Shown here one piece after another: positions 1-7,112 of a DNA stretch of 7,652 bases (positions are counted from its first letter, which is position 1; each line of letters starts with the position of its first letter). The stretch is from the NCBI GenBank assembly GCA_021767845.1, contig JAASSQ010000135.1, positions 1 through 7,652 of the forward strand, written 5' to 3'. The translations under genes and the position numbers were made by a program. Below the pieces are notes generated by a model. That model worked only from the letters and a program-made list of their open reading frames with translations. It ran no database searches and was not told the DNA's origin. The DNA comes from Roseovarius sp. Lineage in GTDB: Bacteria > Pseudomonadota > Alphaproteobacteria > Rhodobacterales > Rhodobacteraceae.

Positions 1-1653
1 GGCACGCCGTTTTTCTACAAGGCGGCGGTCGATGCGCTGGCGGGCGAGGGGGAGACGGCCGCCTGGATGCTGGCCTTCGGCGCGGTCGGGCTGACGGTGG
101 CCTATGGCATGGCGCGGCTGTTGAACGTGGGGTTCCAGCAGTTGCGCGACGTGATCTTCGCCCGCGTGGCGCAGCGCGCCCTGCGGCAACTAGCCTTGGA
201 GACCTTCACGCATATTCACCGCATGTCGCTGCGCTATCACATCACGCGCAAGACCGGCGGGCTGAGCCGGATCATCGAACGCGGCGTGAAGGGCGTGGAA
301 TTCCTGCTGCGTTTCCTGCTGTTCTCGATCGGCCCGCTGGTGCTTGAGCTTCTGCTGATCGGGATCGTTCTGTGGACGCTGTTCGACTTCTGGTATCCGG
401 CCGTCGTGGTGGGGGTGATCGGGGCCTATGTGGCCTTCACCTTCAAGGTCACGGAATGGCGCGTGAAGCTGCGCAAGCGGATGAACGATCAGGACACCGA
501 CGCCAACCAGAAGGCGATCGACAGCCTGCTGAATTTCGAGACCGTCAAGTATTTCAACGCCGAGTCCCGCGAGGCCGCGCGCTATGACAAGGCGATGGAG
601 GGCTACGAGACCGCCGCGCTCCAGACCTCCTATTCGCTGGCCTTCCTGAATTTCGGCCAGTCGCTGCTGATTACCGGCGGGCTGGTGGCGGTGATGGTCA
701 TGGCCGCGATCGGCGTGCAGAACGGGGCGATGACCGTGGGCGATTTCGTCATGGTCAATGCCTACATGATCCAGATCACCATGCCGCTCAACTTCCTTGG
801 CACGGTCTATCGCGAGATCCGCCAATCGCTGGTCGATATGGGCGAAATGTTCGGTTTGTTGGAACAATCACCGGATATTGTCGAGAAACCGAATGCAAAG
901 GTTCTGAATGTGCAAGGTGGCGAAGTTCATTTCGATCATGTGACGTTTGGCTACGACGCGGCGCGCCCGATCCTCAAGGACGTGACGCTGCGCGTGCCGC
1001 CCGGTCAGACCGTGGCCGTGGTCGGGCCGTCGGGCTCGGGGAAATCCACCATCGGGCGGCTGCTCTTTCGGTTCTATGACGTGCAGGACGGCGCCGTGCG
1101 GATCGACGGGCAGGATCTGCGCGATGTGACACTGGATAGCCTCCATGCCGCGATCGGCGTGGTGCCGCAGGACACGGTGCTGTTCAACGACACGGTGGGC
1201 TACAACATCGCTTACGGGCGCGACGGCGCCACGCGGGCCGAGATCGAGGAGGCCGCCAAGGCCGCGCAGATCCATGATTTCATCATGGGCCTGCCCGAGG
1301 GCTATGACACGCAGGTGGGCGAGCGCGGCCTGAAACTGTCGGGCGGCGAGAAACAGCGCGTCGGCATCGCGCGGACCTTGCTGAAGAACCCGCCGATCCT
1401 GTTGCTGGACGAGGCGACAAGCGCGCTCGATACCGAAACCGAGCGCGACATCCAGGGCGCGCTCAAGCGCGCGGGGCAGGGGCGCACGGTCATCACCATC
1501 GCGCATCGCTTGTCCACCGTGGCCGATGCCGACCGCATCGTGGTGTTGGAAGACGGGCACATCGTGGAAGAAGGCACCCATGCCGACCTTCTGGCGCGGC
1601 AGGGCCGCTATGCCAGCCTCTGGCAGCGTCAGCAGGCCGAAAAGGCCGCATGA
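1..1653 (+). CDS. Atm1/HMT1-type ABC exporter, TMD-NBD half-transporter (5' end missing)
   Basis: The reading frame is open from base 1 and ends in TGA at 1651-1653, giving 550 visible residues; the start lies off the window. Numbered from base 1, the transmembrane domain fills about residues 1-275 and the ATPase domain about 290-545. ATPase motifs are complete: A-loop Tyr318, Walker A GPSGSGKST (342-350), Q-loop Gln390, signature LSGGE (446-450), Walker B ILLLDE (466-471), H-loop His502. The membrane domain has the Atm1 hallmarks NFETVKYFNAE and LNFGQ. Arg154, Arg158, Asn217 and Gln220 line up, at a constant offset of 52, with residues I recall as glutathione-binding in the Novosphingobium Atm1 structure. 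The family exports glutathione-related compounds from cytoplasm to periplasm (Fe-S/heavy-metal homeostasis) as a homodimer. The offset implies about 600 residues in full, normal for the family. A 120-bp low-GC patch lies over the interdomain linker (see findings). The exact substrate cannot be read from sequence. Confidence 0.93.
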   Translation, partial: GTPFFYKAAVDALAGEGETAAWMLAFGAVGLTVAYGMARLLNVGFQQLRDVIFARVAQRALRQLALETFTHIHRMSLRYHITRKTGGLSRIIERGVKGVEFLLRFLLFSIGPLVLELLLIGIVLWTLFDFWYPAVVVGVIGAYVAFTFKVTEWRVKLRKRMNDQDTDANQKAIDSLLNFETVKYFNAESREAARYDKAMEGYETAALQTSYSLAFLNFGQSLLITGGLVAVMVMAAIGVQNGAMTVGDFVMVNAYMIQITMPLNFLGTVYREIRQSLVDMGEMFGLLEQSPDIVEKPNAKVLNVQGGEVHFDHVTFGYDAARPILKDVTLRVPPGQTVAVVGPSGSGKSTIGRLLFRFYDVQDGAVRIDGQDLRDVTLDSLHAAIGVVPQDTVLFNDTVGYNIAYGRDGATRAEIEEAAKAAQIHDFIMGLPEGYDTQVGERGLKLSGGEKQRVGIARTLLKNPPILLLDEATSALDTETERDIQGALKRAGQGRTVITIAHRLSTVADADRIVVLEDGHIVEEGTHADLLARQGRYASLWQRQQAEKAA

Positions 1654-2006
1654 GCCGGCGCAAGGACTATCCCGAAACGCCCGATGGGCGCTATTTCGTG
1701 GCGCGGGGGCGGCTCTGGCGCAAGACCGATCCGCGCCTGAGCGACAGCGCGCGCCGCGCGGCGATCAAGGCGCTGATGCAGGCCCGCCGCGCCGTGCAGA
1801 CCGCCCGGACGGCACAGGCCGAGCGCGCTGCGCGCGACGCGGTGGATGCGGCCAAGCGCGATCTGGGCGAACGCGGCCCCGTCTGGTGGCAGGACGGCGC
1901 GCCCGACGAGGGCGGCAGGCACCCTGCCAACAGCAGCTATGCCGATTGGTGGCAATCCCTCGACGCGGATGCACAGGTGCGCGGCGAAGGCGACGGGCGC
2001 GGCTGA
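1650..2006 (+). CDS. Conserved protein of unknown function, 118 aa, coupled to the ABC exporter
   Basis: I recognise this as a widespread small proteobacterial protein with no known function. The N-terminus carries a PDGRYFVARGRLWR block (residues 11-24), followed by a charged, Ala/Arg-rich helical stretch (about 31-72). The C-terminal half holds tryptophan-rich blocks ERGPVWWQDGAP (74-85) and YADWW (97-101), which look like the conserved core. There is no signal peptide and no membrane span, so it is probably cytoplasmic. ATG at 1650 overlaps the TGA of the ABC gene (ATGA), and AAAGG at 1641-1645 lies only 4 nt before it, so translational coupling is the likely mode of expression. The downstream neighbour is convergent, with 6 bp between the stops. 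A role connected to the exporter is suggested only by the overlap. Confidence 0.85.
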   Translation: MSRRKDYPETPDGRYFVARGRLWRKTDPRLSDSARRAAIKALMQARRAVQTARTAQAERAARDAVDAAKRDLGERGPVWWQDGAPDEGGRHPANSSYADWWQSLDADAQVRGEGDGRG

Positions 2007-2012
2007 CGCGGC

Positions 2013-5000
2013 CTATTCGGCGGCGCGCAGCGGCTTGCCGTCGGCATCCCGCGCCTGCATGACCCGCTTGATGTCGTCCACCACGGGGCGGTCGGCATCC
2101 TCGTCCACGTAGGCGCCGGGCTGCTCTTCGGGCCACAAGAGTTCCGGGGCCTTCACCCGCCGCGCGGCCGCGACCAGCGACCAGTCCCGCGCCGCCCGGC
2201 TTGCCCGCCCCAGCGACAGCGCCGCCAGCCCTTGCGCGGCCCATCCCACGTAGGTCGTGGCCCAGATCCGCAGCGCCAGCATCGACGGCGTGAAGACCAG
2301 CGTGAGCAGCGTGGCGATGCCAAGGCCGAACACCACCGCGGTGGCCAGCTGTTTCCACCACAGCGCCGTGGGCGAGTTGAAGGAATAGCCGCCATTGGCG
2401 AAATCCAGGCTGAGGCCGAACATCATCGGCGCAAGCCCCGCCATCGTGGTGATCGTGGTCAGCAGAACGGGGCGGATGCGCGCTTCTGCGGTGCGGGTGA
2501 TCGCCTCGATCCGCGGCATGTAGCGGCTGTAATCCTGGTAGGTGTCGATCAGGACGATATTGTTGTTCACGACGATCCCGGCCAGCGCAACGATCCCGGT
2601 GCCGGTCATGATGATCGAGAAGGGCTGATCCATCACCAGCATCCCGATCAGCACCCCGGTGGTGGACAGGACCACCGCCAGCAGCACCAGAACGGCATTG
2701 TAGATGCTGTTGAACTGCGCCAGCAGGATGATGAACATCAGCCCCAGGGCACCGGCAAAAGCCTTTTGCAGGAAGGCGCCGGATTCGGCCTGGTCCTCCT
2801 GGTCGCCGGTCCATTCGTAGGCCACGCTGTCGGGCAGAACGCCGCTTTCCAGCCATTCGGTCAGCAACTCGATGCGTTCATTGGCGGTAATCGGCACCGC
2901 CGTCTGGCCGCCGCCCTCGGAGGCGACCGTCCGGGTCATGCCATCTGCCACCCCGGCCTTCACGTCGAAATAGCGGGTCTGGTCCACGCGGTCGATCTGG
3001 GCCAGCTTCTCGACCGGTTTGCGGCTGATGAAATTCGACAGCGGCACCAGCCCGTCCGAGGTGCGTACCTTGAGCGTGTCGAGCGTTGAGAGGATCCGGT
3101 CTTCCTCGGGCAGGCGCACGCGGATGTCGATCTCTTCGTCCGAGGAGGGCACGCGCATCGTGTCCAGAAGGATGCCGCGCGTGACAAGCTGGACCATCGC
3201 GCCCACCGTGGCCACGTCCGCGCCGTAGCGCCCGGCCTTTTCCACGTCCACGTCGATTTGCCAGTCGATGCCGGGCAGGGGCAGGGTGTCCTCGATCTGC
3301 TGCAGGCCCGGGGTCTGTTCGAATTTCTCGCGGGCCAGGCGCGTGGCCTCTTGCAATTCCTGCCAGTTGTCGCCCTTCAGCCGCAGGTGCACCGGCTTGG
3401 CCGAGGCCGGCCCACGCGCCTGCGCCAGGATCTCGATCTGGATGCCGGGGATCTGTTCCAGCTCGGCGGTCAGCTCTGCGATGATCGTGTCGCCGTCATA
3501 GGCTTCGGCGCTGACCTGGCGGGTCACCTCGTAGTCCAGGAAGGGGATCGTGAACCAGGTTTCGCGTGATTGCGGGCGCTCTTCCCACGGGATCGTTTCA
3601 AGCTGGACCTGCCCGATCGTGTCGAGCGGTGCCTCGGCGCCGCCGGTGTTGTTGTTCAGCCCGCCTTCACCGGCAAAGGCAAAGACGCTCTCGACGCCGG
3701 GATGCTGCATGACGATGCGTTCGGCCTCGGCGACAAGCGCGTCCTTCTGGTCGATCGACAGGTTGCCGCGCCCGCGCACATAGACGATGGCTTGCTCGGG
3801 CTCGGATTCGACGAAGAATTCGGTGCCGTTGTTGTTGTTCACGTAGAAGATCAGCACCGAACCGACCAGCACGAAGACCATGCCGAAGGTGAGGATGGGC
3901 ATGATCGGGTTGCCGGCGATGAAATGGATCACGCGCCCGAAGGGCGACCGCCGATACCCGGCCGTGATCCGGCCCTCGCGCTGCGGCAGAAGCCGAGCGC
4001 CCAGCCAGCCCGCGCCGTTGCGCAGGCGCCGCGCCACAGCCATCAGCGCGATCAGGATCGCGACGACCCCGGCGATCCCCGCGGCGGCCAGCACGACAAC
4101 GCCAAGGCACAGCGCAAAGACCGAGGCCAGCACCGGCACCACCGAACCAAGGATGCGGCCGGGATCGAGCAGCCCGAACTGCGCCGTGACCTCGGCCAGC
4201 AGGATCGGCGCCAGCCAGCCCGCCAGCGCCAGCGCCGCCAGCGCGGCGGGCAACATCAGCACGTGCCACAGCCAGAAACCCCGCGCCAAGCCGTCGATCC
4301 GGGTATTGAACCACCGTTCGGTCCGGCCCGTGACGCCGCCCATCACCGGCAGATAGACCAGCGCCACCAGCAGCGACGCGCTGAGCACGAAGATCAGCGT
4401 GACGGGCAACATGCCCATGAACTCGCCCGGCACGCCCGGCCAGAACAGCATCGGCAGGAAGGCACAAAGCGTCGTGGCGGTGGAGCTGACCACCGGCCAG
4501 AACATCCGCTTGGCCGAGGCGACATAGGCATGCATCGGGCCTTCGCCCTCGGCGATGCGCTTGTCGGCGTATTCGACCACCACGATCGCGCCATCCACCA
4601 GCATCCCCACCGCCAGGATCAGGCCGAACATCACGATGTTGGACACCGCCACGCCCATCACCGCCAACAGCGCGAAACACAGCAGGAACGAGGTCGGGAT
4701 CGCGAACCCCACCAGCAGGGCGGGCCGGATGCCAAGGGCGGCAAGCGTGACGATCATCACCAGCGCGATCGCGGTCAGAACCGAGCCTTCCAGCTGCTTG
4801 ACCATCGATTCCACCGTGCGCGACTGGTCGTTCGACGTGCCCACCTGCACGGCGGCGCGTAGCTGCTTGGGCCAGGTCTTCTCCGCCTCGGCCACCGTTT
4901 CGCGCACCAGGTCGGCGGTCTCGATGATGTTGAACCCCTTGCGCTTGACCACCTGCAACGCAACGGATTTTTCCATGTTGAAGCGCGCGGTCCCGATGCG

Positions 5001-5798
5001 GTCCTCGAAGGTCAGGTTGATCTCCGCCAGATCGCCCAGGGTGACGACCCGGTCGCCATTCGTCTTGACCGGCAGGTCATAGATGTCGCGCGTTTCGTCG
5101 AACGAGGACGGGATCTTGACCGAGAAAGCGCCGCTTTCGGTTTCGACCTCGCCGGCCGCGATCAGCAGGTTGTTGTTCTGCACCACGTTGATCAGCTCGC
5201 CGGCGGTGACGTTGTAGGCCTCCAGCCGCAGCGGGTCGATCACGACCTCGACCATCTCGTCGCGGTTGCCCGCGATCCCGGCCTCCAGGATCGGCTCCAA
5301 TCCTTCAAGCTCGTCCTGCAGTTCCTTGGCCAGGCGCGCCATGGTGCGTTCCGGCACGTCGCCCGTCAGGTTGACGATGATGATCGGGAATTCGCTGAAA
5401 TTGATCTCGTTGATTGAATACTGTTCGGCCCCGTCCGGGAACTTCGCCTCGGCGTTGTTCATGGCATCGCGCACGTCGGCCATGATCTTGGTCTTGTCCC
5501 AGCCGAACTCGAATTCCAGCGCGACACCGGCATAGTTTTCCGCCGCTGTGCCGGTCATCGTCTTGAGCCCGTCAAGGTCGCTCAGCTCGGTCTCCATCGG
5601 CTTGACGAGCAGTTTCTCGCTATCCTCGGCGGAAATGCCGGGGAAGGGGACCGAGACGAACAGGGCCGGGATCTCGATATCCGGCTCGCCCTCTTTCGGC
5701 AGCCCGACATAGGCCAGGCTGCCGGCAAGGATCGACAGCACGATGAAGGCCACGACCATCCGGGCCCGGGCGGCGGCCCAATCGACGATCCCGGTCAT
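2013..5798 (-). CDS. RND efflux permease, 1261 aa, with enlarged central loop and long C-terminal tail
   Basis: Inner-membrane proton-driven pump of the AcrB/HAE superfamily, expected to work as a trimer with the adaptor encoded upstream and a TolC-like channel. Rough topology: TM1 12-33, periplasmic domain 34-335, TM2 339-357, TM3 361-382, TM4 386-410, TM5 436-456, TM6 463-486, TM7 632-653, second periplasmic domain 654-1010, TM8-TM12 1012-1178. Typical motifs include PGISAEDSEKL (53-63), AVGMLVDGAIVVVEY in TM4 and GIVVNNNIVLID in TM10. TM4 keeps one Asp (402), with Gly403 in place of AcrB D408; TM10 has Asn1078 in place of K940. AcrB-like pumps are about 1030-1050 aa; the excess lies mainly in the TM6-TM7 loop (487-631) and the tail (1180-1261). 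I chose ATG 5798 because it overlaps the adaptor stop (ATGA) and has GGGAG 8 nt upstream; a start at 5900 would run 102 bp into the adaptor gene. Stop is TAG. Substrate unknown. Confidence 0.95.
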   Translation of the reverse strand: MTGIVDWAAARARMVVAFIVLSILAGSLAYVGLPKEGEPDIEIPALFVSVPFPGISAEDSEKLLVKPMETELSDLDGLKTMTGTAAENYAGVALEFEFGWDKTKIMADVRDAMNNAEAKFPDGAEQYSINEINFSEFPIIIVNLTGDVPERTMARLAKELQDELEGLEPILEAGIAGNRDEMVEVVIDPLRLEAYNVTAGELINVVQNNNLLIAAGEVETESGAFSVKIPSSFDETRDIYDLPVKTNGDRVVTLGDLAEINLTFEDRIGTARFNMEKSVALQVVKRKGFNIIETADLVRETVAEAEKTWPKQLRAAVQVGTSNDQSRTVESMVKQLEGSVLTAIALVMIVTLAALGIRPALLVGFAIPTSFLLCFALLAVMGVAVSNIVMFGLILAVGMLVDGAIVVVEYADKRIAEGEGPMHAYVASAKRMFWPVVSSTATTLCAFLPMLFWPGVPGEFMGMLPVTLIFVLSASLLVALVYLPVMGGVTGRTERWFNTRIDGLARGFWLWHVLMLPAALAALALAGWLAPILLAEVTAQFGLLDPGRILGSVVPVLASVFALCLGVVVLAAAGIAGVVAILIALMAVARRLRNGAGWLGARLLPQREGRITAGYRRSPFGRVIHFIAGNPIMPILTFGMVFVLVGSVLIFYVNNNNGTEFFVESEPEQAIVYVRGRGNLSIDQKDALVAEAERIVMQHPGVESVFAFAGEGGLNNNTGGAEAPLDTIGQVQLETIPWEERPQSRETWFTIPFLDYEVTRQVSAEAYDGDTIIAELTAELEQIPGIQIEILAQARGPASAKPVHLRLKGDNWQELQEATRLAREKFEQTPGLQQIEDTLPLPGIDWQIDVDVEKAGRYGADVATVGAMVQLVTRGILLDTMRVPSSDEEIDIRVRLPEEDRILSTLDTLKVRTSDGLVPLSNFISRKPVEKLAQIDRVDQTRYFDVKAGVADGMTRTVASEGGGQTAVPITANERIELLTEWLESGVLPDSVAYEWTGDQEDQAESGAFLQKAFAGALGLMFIILLAQFNSIYNAVLVLLAVVLSTTGVLIGMLVMDQPFSIIMTGTGIVALAGIVVNNNIVLIDTYQDYSRYMPRIEAITRTAEARIRPVLLTTITTMAGLAPMMFGLSLDFANGGYSFNSPTALWWKQLATAVVFGLGIATLLTLVFTPSMLALRIWATTYVGWAAQGLAALSLGRASRAARDWSLVAAARRVKAPELLWPEEQPGAYVDEDADRPVVDDIKRVMQARDADGKPLRAAE
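3906..4340 (-). other. Enlarged TM6-TM7 loop of the RND permease with extra hydrophobic spans
   Basis: Residues 487-631 of the permease separate TM6 from TM7. Hydrophobic spans are visible at about 509-534 (HVLMLPAALAALALAGWLAP) and over the long stretch 549-589, which is long enough for two helices around an AAAGIAG turn. Arg/Lys-rich stretches follow (AVARRLRNG, LLPQREGR, AGYRRSPFGR). In AcrB this loop is about 40 residues, is cytoplasmic and carries only an amphipathic helix. The underlying DNA is GC-rich and locally repetitive (ccagcgccagcgccgccagc, about 4215-4235). Boundaries are approximate because the spans were judged by eye. Confidence 0.7.
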
Positions 5799-7018
5799 TG
5801 GCCAAGCTCCCGGTAGCTGGGCGCGACCTTGACGCCGTCGGTGACGTATTCCTGCCCGATCACGATGACATTCGCGGTCTCGGGCAGGCCCGACAGCCAT
5901 ACGCCGTTGGGGGTGTCGCGCAGCAGGGTGACAGGGGTGAACAGCGCCGCGTTCTCCTCGCCGACCAATCGCACGCCAAGCGTGCCTTCATCGTTCAGCG
6001 TCAGCGCGGATTGCGGCAGCAGATGCGCCTTGGTGCCGTCGGCCGAGATGACGATCTCGGCGGTCTGGCCGTCGCGCAGCTCCAGATCGGCGTTCGGCAC
6101 CCTGATCTCGACGCGGAAGGTGCGCGTGGTTTCGTCGGCCTGCCGCGACAGGAACGTGACCTCGCCCTGCACGCGCCCGCCCGAGGCCATGTCGGCCACC
6201 GCCGTGGCGCCTGGTTCCACCCGGTCCACATCCGTTTCGGGCACGAACCCGACCAGCATCACGGGGTCCAGCTGGATCACCGTGGCGCACAGCGATCCGG
6301 GCTGCATCAGGCTGCCCAGTTCGGCGGTGTCGCTTTCCAGCAGACCCGCGAAGGGCGCCGAGATGGTCAGCCGCTCGATCTCCTTTTCGGCGGCGGCGAC
6401 GGCGGCCTGCGCGGCCTCGATCTCGGCCTTGACGGTCTCGAGCCCGGTGGCCGCCGATTCAACCGCCGCCTCGGCCGAGCGCAGCGCGGCCTTGGTCGCG
6501 GCCGCGCGGGTCTGCGAGGCAAAGCCCTCCTGCTGCAGCCGCCGCGCGGCGTTGTCGTTGATCTCCGCCTCTTCCAGCCGCGACCGCGCCTCTTCCAGCC
6601 GGGCACGCGCCTCGGGCATCCGGGCGCGGGACGCGGCCAGCCGCGCGCGCGCCTCCCGAAGCGCGGCTTGCCGCGTGCCGGGGTCGATCTCGCACAAAAC
6701 GTCGCCCGCCTCGACGAAGGCGCCCTTGCGCAACGGCTCCGACACCACCTGGCCCGAGGTTTCGGCCCGCAGATCGACCTCGCGGAACGCCTCGGTCTGG
6801 CCGCGCAGCACCACGGCGCTGTCGATCGTGCGCGCGGTCGATTTCACCGCCACCACGCCGACCGGCCCGCGCTCGGTGGCAGGCTCGGCCTGCTCGGGCG
6901 CGGCGTCCTGCGCAGGCGCACCATCGGTCGCGACCGCCATGAGCCGATCGCGCTCGAATACGAAGGCATAGATCACCGCGGCGGCGACAATGGCGGCGAG
7001 GATCGGGAAAAGACGCAT
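5795..7018 (-). CDS. RND efflux membrane fusion protein (periplasmic adaptor), 407 aa
   Basis: HlyD/AcrA-type adaptor that links the inner-membrane permease to an outer-membrane channel. Domains in order: N-terminal membrane anchor (4-20), Asp/Glu/Pro/Ala-rich linker (31-52), first lipoyl half-motif (about 80-115, VDLRAETSGQV...GDVLCEID), a long Ala/Arg/Glu coiled-coil hairpin (about 116-213), second lipoyl half (214-250, LTISAPFAGLLE), beta-barrel (251-322) and membrane-proximal domain (about 330-400). There is no Cys lipobox after the hydrophobic segment, so it appears anchored by an uncleaved helix rather than by lipidation. I chose ATG 7018 because AAAGG (7027-7031 on this strand) sits 8 nt upstream and the hydrophobic anchor begins at once; an upstream in-frame ATG at 7066 would add 16 basic residues without an obvious ribosome site. 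The stop overlaps the permease start by ATGA, so both proteins come from one transcript. Confidence 0.93.
   Translation of the reverse strand: MRLFPILAAIVAAAVIYAFVFERDRLMAVATDGAPAQDAAPEQAEPATERGPVGVVAVKSTARTIDSAVVLRGQTEAFREVDLRAETSGQVVSEPLRKGAFVEAGDVLCEIDPGTRQAALREARARLAASRARMPEARARLEEARSRLEEAEINDNAARRLQQEGFASQTRAAATKAALRSAEAAVESAATGLETVKAEIEAAQAAVAAAEKEIERLTISAPFAGLLESDTAELGSLMQPGSLCATVIQLDPVMLVGFVPETDVDRVEPGATAVADMASGGRVQGEVTFLSRQADETTRTFRVEIRVPNADLELRDGQTAEIVISADGTKAHLLPQSALTLNDEGTLGVRLVGEENAALFTPVTLLRDTPNGVWLSGLPETANVIVIGQEYVTDGVKVAPSYRELGQ
6566..6601 (-). repeat. 21-bp-period direct repeat encoding coiled-coil heptads
   Basis: The 15-mer cgcctcttccagccg occurs at 6566-6580 and again at 6587-6601, exactly 21 bp (seven codons) apart. 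It encodes the two RLEEA units of ARLEEARSRLEEAE in the adaptor's hairpin. The next 21-bp step (from 6608) is a degenerate copy. The period equals one coiled-coil heptad, so this looks like an internal heptad duplication rather than a mobile or regulatory repeat. Confidence 0.8.
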
Positions 7019-7026
7019 GACTGATA

Positions 7027-7031
7027 CCTTT
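7027..7031 (-). promoter_or_regulatory. Ribosome binding site of the adaptor gene
   Basis: AAAGG on the - strand, 8 nt before ATG 7018. It decides the start in favour of 7018 over the in-frame ATG at 7066. Confidence 0.7.
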
Positions 7032-7058
7032 CGGACCGGGCGTGGCCGCTTGACAGTG

Positions 7059-7079
7059 TCCCGCATCTAACGATCGGGA
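7059..7079. repeat. Inverted repeat TCCCG-N11-CGGGA in the adaptor 5' leader
   Basis: TCCCG at 7059-7063 pairs perfectly with CGGGA at 7075-7079 around an 11-nt spacer. It falls in the predicted untranslated leader of the efflux operon, so it could be an RNA hairpin or a protein site. No T-run follows on either strand, so it is not an intrinsic terminator. Five-base arms can occur by chance. Confidence 0.35.
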
Positions 7080-7094
7080 ACAACACGGAATACG

Positions 7095-7112
7095 CTAAAC
7101 CGACCGGTTCAG
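7095..7112. promoter_or_regulatory. Imperfect 18-bp palindrome, candidate repressor operator
   Basis: CTAAACCG-AC-CGGTTCAG: seven of eight arm positions are complementary around a 2-nt centre, and the inner ten bases are ACCGACCGGT. It lies just downstream of the best -10 candidate for the efflux operon, over the expected transcription start. Sites of this general length, with ACCG/CGGT-type arms, are common for TetR-family repressors of efflux operons. No regulator gene is in the window, so the binding protein is unknown. Confidence 0.5.

Noticed and set aside
190..1581. Two - strand frames opposite the ABC exporter, meeting at 867/868
   Set aside because: These are antisense shadows of the GC-rich exporter gene; their break coincides with the low-GC linker patch, not with a gene boundary.
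1990..2060. Possible terminator between the convergent genes
   Set aside because: GC-rich short inverted matches are present (e.g. around gccgcgcgcagcggc-like DNA), but no T-run follows on either strand.
3570..4862. Long + strand frame (430 codons) opposite the RND permease
   Set aside because: Its translation is rich in His, Arg, Gln and Asp with no recognisable domain, as expected of the antisense of a GC-rich membrane-protein gene. The - strand permease is complete and well conserved.
5799..5900. Upstream start for the RND permease at 5900
   Set aside because: It would add 34 Arg-rich residues read out of frame from the adaptor gene. The ATGA junction and GGGAG support ATG 5798.
5798..7024. 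Two long + strand frames opposite the adaptor gene
   Set aside because: Both are low-complexity antisense translations (Gly/Arg/His-rich or Ser/Arg/Ala-rich). The adaptor has all its expected domains on the other strand.
7050..7055. Perfect TTGACA -35 hexamer on the + strand
   Set aside because: No acceptable -10 lies 16-18 nt downstream (the sequence there is around gatcggga). It also sits far from the YfgM-like start, inside the leader of the divergent operon.
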